Of a stretch of DNA of 64,000 bases, positions 46,430 to 57,357 are shown piece by piece. The notes under the pieces are model-generated. The model was not told the DNA's origin, searched no databases, and worked only from the letters and a program-made list of their open reading frames with translations. The stretch lies in NCBI RefSeq assembly GCF_026151205.1, contig NC_087077.1, forward strand, positions 3,472,001-3,536,000, given 5' to 3'. The first letter of the stretch is position 1, and the number at the start of each line of letters is the position of its first letter. The translations under genes were made by a program, and so were the position numbers. This DNA is from Bolinopsis microptera (lineage: Eukaryota > Ctenophora > Tentaculata > Lobata > Bolinopsidae).

Positions 46430-47212
46430 ACATAATTAATGGGCAATAGGTCATCTCGGACCACACGAAAATCATGCCTTATATATTTTTCTAAAACTGG
46501 TTCATTTGAAGTCTTATAAGTCATCATTGCCATATTGTGACCCTAGCAACTCGATCACCGATTGTCTAAAAAATTGGACGTACAGTTTCGTTTGCCCTAA
46601 TTTGGAGAATTCAAGTACGATGATCGATTTAGAGAGACAAATTCAAGTACGATCGCTTTTGAAGCTTTTCGCCCCCGAAATTTATAAACTGTCAACCTTA
46701 CGCAGAAAGGCTTCGTCAGAACTGAGCTGTGTTGCGAAATGTCGACAGTATAGAGGAAAAAGCCGTATTACTTATTCTTGAGCTTCTATATGTTGTGTAT
46801 GATTGTATCGAATTTTAGGGAGAAGATCGTTAATCTTTTTTTATTGTTTATTTTTTGTTATTCGTAAAATACTTTCCGATCATGTCTCATTATGATGTTT
46901 CTATTATATAGTTGTTCTACATTTCTTATTTTAGATTGCATGTTAAAAGTTGGATCGCTCACACCTTGATTGCTGTTAAATCTTAACATTGTTACTTCAC
47001 AAATTATGAATTATCAACCTTTAATTTCATACTACTTTTTATGAATTACAAACCGCATCTTGGCCTTGACAGGAATAATACAGGGTTTGTAACGTCATTA
47101 TGTTTTTTAATTATTTTTGTATGTGCAGAATTATCTTTAATATTCTCCTGTTCTAGCCCAGCATAATGGTAAAGTAAACAATGGAAGATTATTGATAATA
47201 AAGCAGTGAGGG
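46430..47212. other. Stretch without a supported gene upstream of the receptor
   Basis: A 91-codon frame at 46506-46781 has ordinary composition but no recognised motif, signal peptide or partner exon. I leave it uncalled. The region includes the probable promoter of the receptor gene. Confidence 0.45.
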
Positions 47213-49427
47213 ATGGCTCGAGATTGGTTGTCCAAATGTCCAAACGAGGACGACTCTAGATGTGTTAGTAATAGTATTGCAATTTGCCTTATTTGTGCAT
47301 CACGTGTTAATATTGCGATTTGTTAGATTTAAGAGTCCTTCAAAATTTTATGAGCATTTTTTCTGAGGTTGAACACGTAAAGTAATGGGGTAATTTCAAA
47401 TGTGTGGAAAATGTATGGTTTTTAACATGTTACGTGTGATTTCAGCAAACCCTGACAATTATCAGAGTTCTGTTTGGCACGTCCTCCTTTGTTCTGAGGT
47501 ATGCTAAATATTTATTTTTATCCGCCTCCCCTTTACCCCTTACAATGCCTTAAATGCATAGTAAATATCCCTATGTGAAAAACTAAGCTCATCTGCTTCA
47601 AATCGCTCTTTCAAACCCCTAAAATAAAGTAACATAATTTCAGTTTGTTTGTGATATTCGTGATATGGCTGTTCAAGAAGTATCTATTCTTCTCACAGCG
47701 CCTAATCCTTTACCTGAGCATAGCTACGCTTTGTGACTCAGTTCCTTACATGATGGGCACTATTGCTAATCCTTTCGGGTGCAAATTTCAGGTAATTATG
47801 AGATTTATCGGATCATTATTAAAGATTTCTAGTTTTTGTTATTTGTTAACAGTTCACACTTCACATTTATTGAACAATCTTAAAAAGCTGAATTCGCCGA
47901 TCATTCTATTGTTTTTACAAATTTGAAACTCATTTCTCCATACTCACTCAACTCAGGGATTCCTGATGACATATTTCGACTGGACGTGTGTAGCCTGGAT
48001 AATTGTAATAACAGCCAACATGTATCGTCTTGTAAAAGAAGAGCTAAGCTTCGAGTCCTCCGAGTCATTATTTCACTTGGCTTGCTGGTTTCTGCCTGGC
48101 ATTGTGGCGGGAATTCCTTTTATTTGGGACGCTTACGGGCACTCTGGTCCCTGGTGGTAAGTAACGGTCTAATCATATACTTGAGATGATTTAATACTAT
48201 GTTATGTATGTATTACCTGAAATTGGAAGGTTTGTTTGGAAGAACTGTACATTCGATAAAATTGTTATCTATTTAGTTGGATAAAAGGAGACACCAAGAT
48301 GGAACAAACGCTGAGGTTTTTAGTTTGGTACGGTCCAGTTATGGCGATTGTAATCACGCTCACTGTCATGCTGATATATCTGCGAGTACACACCAAGCGA
48401 CAGGTATCTAGGGTTTCGTTTCTGTTTCCTTTTCATCGTCATGATTGTATTCAATTATTTGCCACTTAGTTTGGCGGTAAATTGAAGGTCTTCTCAATTT
48501 AAGTTATGTAGCGCGCGCTAGCTTTATTTTTGCTATCCCCACGCAAAACACGCGAGTTTATATTCTTATACTTTTGGATCCGACTTTGAGCGGGTCGACG
48601 CGGGCACGATACAAATGCACTTCCACATTAATTGTTTACATATTGTAATACAATTGTTGAAGAACAGCGGAAACGCCTAGAAGCCAAACTCAGAGTTATA
48701 ACTATGATCTAACTAGAAGCATTGCAATCCCTAAACTCTCTACCTCAGAATCGAACGTATGCAGCATATAACCCAGAAGAAGAGGATGCCAAGTCCAGAA
48801 AATGGCGGGAAGTCCGAGTTCTGTTCTTGTATCCGCTAGTCTTTATCATCATCTCTGTATGTCCTCTCATCACCAGGTTGGTCTTATCCTGATTATTTAC
48901 AGTTCAGAAACGTGGCCTGAATTCCTATTTAGGATGAACAAAATTTGCGAAGTATCATTTGTGCTAATTTCAGGATACAAATGGCTCTAAACGACCAGAC
49001 ATCTTTCCCGCTGGTCTTGCTGGCAAGCATGTCCGCTCCTCTACTAGGTGCCGTAAATACTCTACTCTACTCCTGCGGTGCTGATATGAGACAACAGATA
49101 AGACCCTCTTTTATATGGGTGAGTGCTTATCAGAATGTTTGACTTGAGTTACATAACATTTACTTTTACATTAATGGGCGGAAAATTTAGTCATAAAACA
49201 AATGAAAATCCAACAAACTAGAGCCTGGTTAAAGCTTGATCAATGCAGTTACTCTTTAAAGCAATAAAGGCTTGTAAAATCGCCAGGATCTATTTTTAAC
49301 GCAGTTTTTCCATCAGCAAGAGCTGAAGCATCGGAAACGACAGACTCTGGCTGAAAACTACAACTTTGCTGAGGAAAACTCGGGTAATCCAACTAGAAGC
49401 GACGCAGTTGTTCCTTACGACCAGTAG
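47213..49427 (+). CDS. Seven-transmembrane receptor, GPR157/cAMP-receptor-like
   Basis: Proposed exons: 47213-47263, 47446-47498, 47644-47791, 47957-48156, 48277-48403, 48749-48876, 48974-49118 and 49317-49427; phases agree and give 320 aa. Exon 1 (MARDWLSKCPNEDDSRC) is the least certain. TM1 is TIIRVLFGTSSFVLSLFVIF. TM2 lies in RLILYLSIATLCDSVPYMMG. A Cys in NPFGCKF before TM3 can pair with GPWCWIKGD in extracellular loop 2. TM4 is FHLACWFLPGIVAGIPFIW, TM5 WYGPVMAIVITLTVMLIYL, TM6 VRVLFLYPLVFIIISVCPLI and TM7 SAPLLGAVNTLLYSCGADMR. The RL-LYLS-A-L-D block and the CWI loop are those of GPR157 and Dictyostelium-type cAMP receptors, which couple to G proteins at the plasma membrane. The ligand is unknown. 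Confidence 0.8.
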
Positions 49428-49469
49428 CACTGAGCACAAGTAAATCTGCATGTGTCCATACTCAGACTG

Positions 49470-50078
49470 CTCCGCTGCTGCTAATTATTTAATAACTTAT
49501 TTAACTTATATTACTGCTACGCTGCTGCTAATTATTCAATAACTTATTTAACTTATAGTACTGCTCCGCTGCTGCTAATTATTCAATAACTTATTTAACT
49601 TATAGTACTGCTACGCTGCTGCTAATTATTCAATAACTTATTTAACTTATAGTACTGCTACGCTGCTGCTAATTATTCAATAACTTATTTACCTTATAGT
49701 ACTGCTACGCTGCTGCTAATTATTCAATAACTTATTTAACTTATAGTACTGATACGCTGCTGCTAATTATTCAATAACTTATTTAACTTATAGTACTGCT
49801 CCGCTGCTGCTAATTATTCAATAACTTATTTAACTTATAGTACTGATACGCTGCTGCTAATTATTCAATAACTTATTTAACTTATATTACTGCTACGCTG
49901 CTGCTAATTATTCAATAACTTATTTAACTTATATTACTGCTCCACCGCTGCTAATTATTCAATAACTTATTTAACTTATATTACTGCTACGCTGCTGCTA
50001 ATTATTCAATAACTTATTTACCTTATAGTACTGATACGCTGCTGTTAATTATTCAATAACTTATTTAACTTATAGTAC
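49470..50078. repeat. 47-bp minisatellite, left part (about 13 copies)
   Basis: The unit contains 'gctgctgctaattattcaat' and 'aacttatttaacttatagt' and repeats every 47 bases (for example 49521, 49568). It begins within 45 bases of the receptor's stop codon. It stops at the TTAA where the palindromic element is inserted and resumes in the same orientation at 54699. Variants include gctac/gctcc/gatac and taactt/tacctt. Confidence 0.95.
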
Positions 50079-50319
50079 TTAATCCTGTATCTGACCAAAA
50101 ATCCGCACAATCATTTGAGTATAGTAGGTTTGTGATGTTATTTGGCTCCAGTAGGGTTTAAAGATCAAAAAAAATTTGGGTGGAAATTAAATTTCTGTGT
50201 CTATGAAGTGTGTGGCCACGCCCTTTTATACGATCGTGGGAAAATCTTACATGTTCCTGAAATAAATTCATATTCTTATAATTAAAGCATATAGGGTATC
50301 CAAACCAATGTTTTTTGGC

Positions 50320-50625
50320 TCGGGAAATCGATTGGTGATGTCAATTTGACTCTCAGACCACTCCCTGATAAGATAACCACGCCCATATTCACAATCGAGC
50401 TTCAAAATTCCAAAAAATGTAAGTGATTTTCTTGGACAAATTGGGTGTCGAAACCAAAGTTTTTTGGCTCGGGAAATCGATTGGCGATGTATATTTGACT
50501 CTCAGGCCACTCCCTGATGAGATGACCACGCCCATATTCACAATTGAGCCTCAAAATTCCCATAAATTTAAGTGATTTTCTTGGACAAGTTGGGTGTTGA
50601 AATCGTTGTTTTTTTGGCACAGGAA
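50320..50625. repeat. 149-bp internal repeat of the element, left arm (two copies)
   Basis: The unit includes 'ggctcgggaaatcgattgg', 'tttgactctcag', 'ccactccctgat' and 'accacgcccatattcacaat'. Successive copies are offset by 149 bases. The right arm has three copies of it (see 54057-54500). Confidence 0.85.
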
Positions 50626-50766
50626 ATCGATTGGTTACGTCTATTGCACGAAAATGCCACACAGAACTAAATTGAAACAGGTTTTTGAAATAGGTTGCAT
50701 CAAAATAATATAATATTTAAACATAATGGATATTAATGATAAAAATCAATAAAATCATAGGTATGG

Positions 50767-51685
50767 TCATTTATTTTCGCAATTAATGCAAAGGCAAAAG
50801 TCTGAACATTTTGACCCCTCCGCTTTAACACAAGAACAATGTTTAGTTTTGCATCCAGTTTTACATCGGCAAGTGTTGCAAAGTTCATCAGGAATGAGGT
50901 GAAGTTCCTTGTTGGCATAAAGGTCGCCCTCCTGATCTGCCCAGCCATATTCAAGAGCATTAAGGGTACAGCGTTCATGTTCTGGTGTTAAAAGATTGGA
51001 ACTTTCTTTCAAAAGGTACCACCATCTGCATCGTCTTATATGCCCATTCCTAATAGAATAAGAGGTTGGAGGAAGACCAAGAGCAAAACCAGTTTTCTTG
51101 TGAACCTGAAGTCTCAGCTCATCAAATGTTTTGACTCCATTTGAAGCTGATAAAACGTTTACAAGATATTCTTCTGCGACCTTTAGTTGCTCCTCGTCTA
51201 AAGTTGCTGTTTTGCCAAAACTGCGCAGACTTTTTTCCGGGTCAGCAGTCAGTGCACATCTCTTTGACCCCACTTTGCTTAGGTGATCAGATCCTGTTGC
51301 TAGATGTGCACTGAGAATTTCTTGACAAAAGTCTTTTTCCGAATCTTTCAAACATTATGTGCACTGGCAACATCCTTCGCTTCTCACCTTAACCAAGCTG
51401 CAAGAATAAGTTCTGTAACCCAAGACTATGAAATTTTTCAAAGTAGTGTAACAACAGCACCAGTACATCAGTATCCTCTGATATCACTGTGATACGAGAC
51501 CTTGAAAACATAGTTATGTCCCATGCAATATGTGGTATTATCCTGAGGTCTGCTTCTTCGTATTTGAGGTTCAGCTGATCAATTTGTTGTACATTACCCA
51601 GTTCATTAAGATGGAGTGCTGGTTTAGAGACATTTTCCACAACTGTACTACTGAAAATGATTGATTTGTTGACCTTACGAGCCAA
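50767..51685 (-). pseudogene. Transposon ORF, inverted partial copy (left arm)
   Basis: Minus-strand frames 51685-51389 and 51351-50767 repeat the C-terminal part of the plus-strand ORF at 51715-53878. The first piece has KYEEADLRIIPHIAWDI and VISEDTDVLVLLLHYFEKF; the second ends in a cysteine-rich CRCKTGCKTKHCSC and CSDFCLCINCENK tail (CXC-type). Between them are the same TAA and the same frameshift as in the right arm. The 5' part of the gene is absent. It differs from the right arm by a few residues (S/G before TVVENV, an added C-R in the RRW segment), so the two arms have diverged since duplication. Confidence 0.8.
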
Positions 51686-51714
51686 ATCAAGAACATCCGA
51701 CGTTACAAAACTAT

Positions 51715-53878
51715 TTGAGATACGGTTCCTTTTACTTGGAGCTTCTTAAAAATGTCAAGCACACTCATCCAGAGTTATATGACTCCTTTTTGAAAAAGTA
51801 TTTTGTAGTAAAAAGAACCTCGGGCTCATTTAACGCAGTGTCGCCAGATCTTGCTCTTGAACAAACAATACAACGTAGTTCAAAGAGTTCACACGGAATC
51901 ATAGGGCAGACTAGGAAACAGGAATACGCTGCGGAATGGGCCCTCATATATCACGAGGTTCTCTCTATAACCAACACCTTTAGGGAGATAACAAACTCGG
52001 ATAAAGGAGGGAACACGGAGACTGCCAATGCATCTTCCCACCATCATTTAAGTTCTAGAAAGATTCAAGAGATCAATGCTTGCACTGACAGTACCACAAG
52101 TTTTGTAAGTAGTCAAGGAAATCCATTTTGCAAGGAGAATCACGACAAAGTTAAAAACCTTGTTACGCAAGTTTATGCTGAAGACAGTGTTGCCAAGATG
52201 CATTATGATTTCTTTGAGATTGTATCTGAGAAGTATGAGGAGTTCCAAAAATCAGTTTACAAAGAAAAGACAAGGTTATTGGCAAACAAGATCAGCAAGA
52301 CAAATTTACTTCCTGTGGATCATGTAACAGCTGCTAAATCAGATGCCACTGAAAAGAATATCAAGAAAAACGAGCGAGCTTCAAGGCTGGCAATCAAAGT
52401 CCTTTCTATTGCAAAAAGTAAAGATGGAGATTTAGCAAGAGTTCTTAAGTATGATATTACAAACTATAGTATCCTCTTCGACGGTTCTTTGATGGTAAAA
52501 CTAATCAAAAATAAAATGAGGGAGGAGCTTGAAAAGAAAGCATCCTTCAAAACTGACGATCTTATATGTAATCCTTCTAACGAGGAGGCTGTTGTGGTCG
52601 ACTTTATGTCGTTCATCAAGGGACAAAGCTTGGATACAAGAGTTAAAGACCTGAAAGCACCGTCTTTATTTGGAATCCAGGATAACCCTTCAACCTGGAC
52701 ATTCGGGATGATGGTGGCAGAGGCATTTGCCAGAGTTTTCAAGAGGTTTCCCGATGTAGCACTTTTTCACATCGTTTTTGACAGCTACATTGAAAATTCT
52801 CTTAAAGGCGGTGAAAGAGCTACCAGGATTGCTGCCGCTGGCGGAATTATCCGCCTAGCAAGAATAAGAAGCGACACTAAAGTTCCCGAACAGATGCCGA
52901 AGTTTTGGGCATGCTCTGCAAACAAAGTAAAGTTCCAGAGCTTTGTAACGTCGCATGTTCTTGATTTGGCTCGTAAGGTCAACAAATCAATCATTTTCAG
53001 TGGTACAGTTGTGGAAAATGTCTCTAAACCAGCACTCCATCTTAATGAACTGGGTAATGTACAACAAATTGATCAGCTGAACCTCAAATACGAAGAAGCA
53101 GACCTCAGGATAATACCACATATTGCATGGGACATAACTATGTTTTCAAGGTCTCGTATCACAGTGATATCAGAGGATACTGATGTACTGGTGCTGTTGT
53201 TACACTACTTTGAAAAATTTCATAGTCTTGGGTTACAGAACTTATTCTTGCAGCTTGGTTAAGGTGAGAAGCGAAGGATGTTGCCAGTGCACATAATGTT
53301 TGAAAGATTCGGAAAAAGACTTTTGTCAAGAAATTCTCAGTGCACATCTAGCAACAGGATCTGATCACCTAAGCAAAGTGGGGTCAAAGAGGTGTGCACT
53401 GACTGCTGACCCGGAGAAAAGTCTGCGCAGTTTTGGCAAAACAGCAACTTTAGACGAGGAGCAACTAAAGGTCGCAGAAGAATATCTTGTAAAAGTTTTA
53501 TCAGCTTCAAATGGAGTCAAAACATTTGATGAGCTGAGACTTCAGGTTCACAAGAAAACTGGTTCTGCTCTTGGTCTTCCTCCAACCTCTTATTCTATTA
53601 GGAATGGGCATATAAGACGATGGTGGTACCTTTTAAAAGAAAGTTCCAATCTTTTAACACCAGAACATGAACGCTGTACCCTTAATGCTCTTGAATATGG
53701 CTGGGAAGATCAGGAGGGCGACCTTTATGCCAACAAGGAACTTCACCTCATTCCTGATGAACTTTGCAACACTTGCCGATGTAAAACTGGATGCAAAACT
53801 AAACATTGTTCTTGTGTTAAAGCGGAGGGGTCAAAATGTTCAGACTTTTGCCTTTGCATTAATTGCGAAAATAAATGA
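51715..53878 (+). pseudogene. Transposon-associated protein with PIN-like motifs and CXC tail, disrupted
   Basis: An open frame at 51715-53262 (about 515 codons) and a second at 53300-53878 belong to one protein. The first reads THPELYDSFLKKYFVVKRTS, SFNAVSPDLALEQTIQRSSK, IIGQTRKQEYAAEWALIYHE, IVFDSYIENSLKGGERATR, KYEEADLRIIPHIAW and SEDTDVLVLLLHY. The second supplies MKDSEKDFCQEILSAHLATG to a CXC-type cysteine tail (CRCKTGCKTKHCSC). An in-frame TAA after LFLQLG (53260-53262) and a one-base slip in the 'cggaaaaaga' run near 53311 separate them. The family occurs in many copies in marine invertebrate genomes. The spaced Asp/Glu residues resemble PIN/FEN-type nucleases, which is inference. There is no ATG at the left: the frame is truncated at the arm boundary. 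Confidence 0.7.
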
Positions 53879-54056
53879 CCATACCTATGATTTTATTTAT
53901 TTTTATCATTAATAGCCACTATGTTTAAATATTATATTATTTTGATGCAACCTATTTCAAAAAACTGTTTCAATTTAGTTCTGTGTGGCATTTTCGTGCA
54001 ATAGACGTAACCAATCGATTTCCTGTGCAAAAAAAACAACGATTTCAACACCCAAC

Positions 54057-54500
54057 TTGTCCAAGAAAATCACTTAAATTTATGGGAATTTTGAGGCTCA
54101 ATTGTGAATATGGGCGTGGTCATCTCATCAGGGAGTGGCCTGAGAGTCAAATATACATCGCCAATCGATTTCCCGAGCCAAAAAACTTTGGTTTCGACAC
54201 CCAATTTGTCCAAGAAAATCACTTACATTGTTTGGAATTTTGAAGCTCGATTGTGAATATGGGCGTGGTTATCTTATCAGGGAGTGGTCTGAGAGTCAAA
54301 TTGACATCACCAATCGATTTCCCGAGCCAAAAAACATTGGTTTCGACACCCAATTTGTCCAAGAAAATCACTTACATTTTTTGGAATTTTGAAGCTCGAT
54401 TGTGAATATGGGCGTGGTTATCTTATCAGGGAGTGGTCTGAGAGTCAAATTGACATCACCAATCGATTTCCCGAGCCAAAAAACATTGGTTTGGATACCC
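54057..54500. repeat. 149-bp internal repeat of the element, right arm (three copies)
   Basis: 'gggcgtggt' recurs at 54112, 54261 and 54410, exactly 149 bases apart, with 'agagtcaaattgacatcacc' and 'aatcgatttcccgagccaaa' following. The left arm has one copy fewer, which accounts for most of the length difference between the arms. Confidence 0.9.
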
Positions 54501-54698
54501 TATATGCTTTAATTATAAGAATATGAATTTATTTCAGGAACATGTAAGATTTTCCCACGATCGTATAAAAGGGCGTGGCCACACACTTCATAGACACAGA
54601 AATTTTTTTTGATCTTTAAACCCTACTGGAGCCAAATAACATCACAAACCTACTATACTCAAATGATTGTGCGGATTTTTGGTCAGATACTTGATTAA

Positions 54699-55865
54699 CT
54701 GCTACGCTGCTGCTAATTATTCAATAACTTATTTAACTTATAGTACTACTACGCTGCTGCTAATTATTCAATAACTTATTTAACTTATAGTACTGCTACG
54801 CTGCTGCTAATTATTCAATAACTTATTTAACTTATAGTACTACTACGCTGCTGCTAATTATTCAATAACTTATTTAACTTATATTACTGCTACGCTGCTG
54901 CTAATTATTCAATAACTTATTTACCTTATAGTACTGCTACGCTGCTGCTAATTATTCAATAACTTATTTAACTTATATTACTGCTACGCTGCTGCTAATT
55001 ATTCAATAACTTATTTACCTTATAGTACTACTACGCTGCTGCTAATTATTCAATAACTTATTTAACTTATATTACTGCTACGCTGCTGCTAATTATTCAA
55101 TAACTTATTTACCTTATAGTACTGCTACGCTGCTGCTAATTATTCAATAACTTATTTAACTTATAGTACTGCTACGCTGCTGCTAATTATTCAATAACTT
55201 ATTTAACTTATATTACTGCTACGCTGCTGCTAATTATTCAATAACTTATTTAACTTATAGTACTGCTACGCTGCTGCTAATTATTCAATAACTTATTTAA
55301 CTTATATTACTGCTACGCTGCTGCTAATTATTCAATAACTTATTTAACTTATAGTACTACTACGCTGCTGCTAATTATTCAATAACTTATTTAACTTATA
55401 TTACTGCTACGCTGCTGCTAATTATTCAATAACTTATTTAACTTATAGTACTGCTACGCTGCTGCTAATTATTCAATAACTTATTTAACTTATATTACTG
55501 CTACGCTGCTGCTAATTATTCAATAACTTATTTACCTTATAGTACTACTACGCTGCTGCTAATTATTCAATAACTTATTTAACTTATATTACTGCTACGC
55601 TGCTGCTAATTATTCAATAACTTATTTACCTTATAGTACTGCTACGCTGCTGCTAATTATTCAATAACTTATTTAACTTATATTACTGCTACGCTGCTGC
55701 TAATTATTCAATAACTTATTTAACTTATATTACTGCTACGCTGCTGCTAATTATTCAATAACTTATTTACCTTATAGTACTGCTACGCTGCTGCTAATTA
55801 TTCAATAACTTATTTAACTTATAGTACTACTACGCTGCTGCTAATCATTTAATAATAACTTATTT
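54699..55865. repeat. 47-bp minisatellite, right part (about 24 copies)
   Basis: The same 47-bp unit and orientation as 49470-50078, separated from it only by the palindromic element. Copies ending ttatatt and ttatagt, and those with tacctt or taactt, alternate over long parts of the array, so a 94-bp dimer is the working unit in places. Confidence 0.95.
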
Positions 55866-56252
55866 AACTTTATTATTTACTGCTTAAAGCTTATGAAATA
55901 GCTAATGTTACCGCTGTCATGTTTAATTTCGTCACCGGCTATCGATCATCATATTCCTAGTTAAGGATTTATTGCTCACTGCTGGCTGTTCGTATTGTTT
56001 CTATGTTTAGTGCTGATGTTAATGTTATGACGGGGAATTTGAAGCATGATACAGTAAAACCCCAATTTACCGCAGACCTCGATTTACCGCGGTTGTTTCT
56101 TTCCCTCAAACTCCGCAGAAAATCGGGGTTTAACTGTGGTAATAAAAACTACGTGATTTTTTGTAAAAATTTGAATAACTCATGAAAGAGCTCATGATAC
56201 AATCACAAGTTGGCTCTAATACCGAATATAACCAAAAAGGCGCTGTCCACCT
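55866..56252. other. Stretch between the minisatellite and the next candidate gene
   Basis: A short ORF at 56003-56185 lies in 'acagtaaaaccccaatttac' sequence that looks repeat-derived. No gene is supported. Confidence 0.4.
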
Positions 56253-56904
56253 CTAATGAAGTGTCCTAAATCGCACTAGTCTATTTCTCACAGAGGGTCT
56301 CCTCTCCACATAGCGCCTCTTCCCATAGCTCACTCTGCCTCCTCCAGAGTTCTCCATATACTCCAAATACAAATCAATCTCATCTGCAGTTGAAAACAGC
56401 ACACTGGCCCTCTCGCTGGTATAATTGAGTCGTATTTTCCCGAGATAAGAGGTATCTGGTGGGGATGGGGAGGCCTCGCTCTCCGCTTGCTGTGTCTCCA
56501 TCTGCACAGATCTGTTGTAGTGTCTATACCTGGAAGTGGTTTGATTTGAGGAGTCTTCTCCTTACAATTTACGCGTCATAGAGTTTTAGCTGAGTTTATT
56601 GGTGGCCTTCGTAGCTACTTTTTACTTTCGGCGATCTTCGACCGTAAGTAATTAGTGATATATTATGTTTAGCAAATCGACGTTGCTCAAGATAAACAAC
56701 TAACTTTCCTTGCAAAGCGACGGCTTATTTTACGTTAAGTCATCAGCTTGAATAAAAATGTGTTGCATGCAATTGGGTTCTATAAACATAATATCCTCGT
56801 AAAAGACAGAACTAACGTTACCTGTAGTGTAGGATAATGTCGAGGAAATGAAGTGGCATAACAAAACAAACCATCAGCAGCAGCCCCAGCAATTTGAAAT
56901 CCAT
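56253..56904 (-). CDS. Small protein with N-terminal hydrophobic leader, possible prohormone
   Basis: Two exons on the minus strand, 56904-56822 and 56511-56253 (phase 2, GT-AG), encode 113 aa. The start MDFKLLGLLLMVCFVMPLHF is a signal peptide or single membrane anchor. The rest has no Cys. It includes YLGKIRLNYTSERASVLF, an acidic helix (STADEIDLYLEYMENS) and a basic tail. That tail has GKRR right after GGGRVSY, the classic amidation plus dibasic cleavage signal of neuropeptide precursors, and further Arg pairs (ERR). I do not recognise the protein. The prohormone reading is inference, and a small membrane protein is the main alternative. Confidence 0.5.
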
Positions 56905-57059
56905 GCTGATTGTTACCAAAAGATATTTAATTACGAATGAACTTACAGAAATAAACAAATGAATGAAGCAGTTTTATTATGTAACTTGGCTGAGTTATTT
57001 GCTGGCAGATCAACTGTGATTATTTGTTGTTCAGCATTTAGTCTGTCTTTAATGATAAG

Positions 57060-57357
57060 TCATTCCGGAACTGCAGTAAGCTTATCACGATAATGCTGAT
57101 TCAATCGTGGCTGGACAGATGTATCAACTATGTGATCCTCAATCTCCAGGAGACCTATGATAGATTCATTTAACTTATAATTAATTAGCTCCAACTTGAC
57201 CAATTAAAATGATTTGTCTCATTACCCATACGTACATTAATTTTGCACTCATTTCAGGGGTGGACTCATATCTAATATCCAGAGAAAACGACCCCGAGGC
57301 CGAAGGATGAGCAAGCTGCTCTATTATTTCCAAATTTCTTATTATCCTCCCGGACAT
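57060..57357 (-). CDS. Tentative two-exon small ORF
   Basis: Minus-strand ATG 57357 opens MSGRIIRNLEIIEQLAHPSA and runs to a GTAATG donor at 57226 (44 codons). A second exon, 57143-57060, reads IEDHIVDTSVQPRLNQHY to a stop. Together they give 71 aa in consistent phase, but the acceptor (ctcctggag) is weak and a nearby better site breaks the frame. No family is recognised. It is divergent from SMPD4, about 0.9 kb from its start. Confidence 0.3.

Larger units (their letters stand above)
50083..54694. mobile_element. 4.6-kb palindromic DNA element inserted at TTAA
   Basis: The element is bracketed by TTAA at 50079-50082 and 54695-54698. Its ends are inverted repeats starting TC(CT/AA)GTATCTGACC and continuing as long arms, about 50083-51709 and 52941-54694, around an unpaired centre of about 1.2 kb. 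The arms are not identical: the left has two and the right three copies of a 149-bp internal repeat, and there is a 6-base indel inside the coding part plus several substitutions. Each arm carries the 3' part of the same ORF. TTAA target sites occur in piggyBac- and Kolobok-type elements. I see no DDE transposase, so the class is open and the copy is probably non-autonomous. Confidence 0.8.

Noticed and set aside
46506-46781. 91-aa ORF upstream of the receptor as its N-terminus
   Set aside because: It ends without a usable donor in the needed phase. A short exon at 47213-47263 fits better.
48666-48748. In-frame stop or a 22-base mini-intron in the receptor gene
   Set aside because: If the exon began near 48671 it would contain TAA. 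A strong acceptor (ctctctacctcag) at 48748 gives the right phase and avoids the stop.
50083-54694. Palindrome as a pure assembly artefact
   Set aside because: The arms differ by substitutions, a 6-base indel and the number of 149-bp repeats, and the element has TTAA on both sides. A false join would give identical arms.
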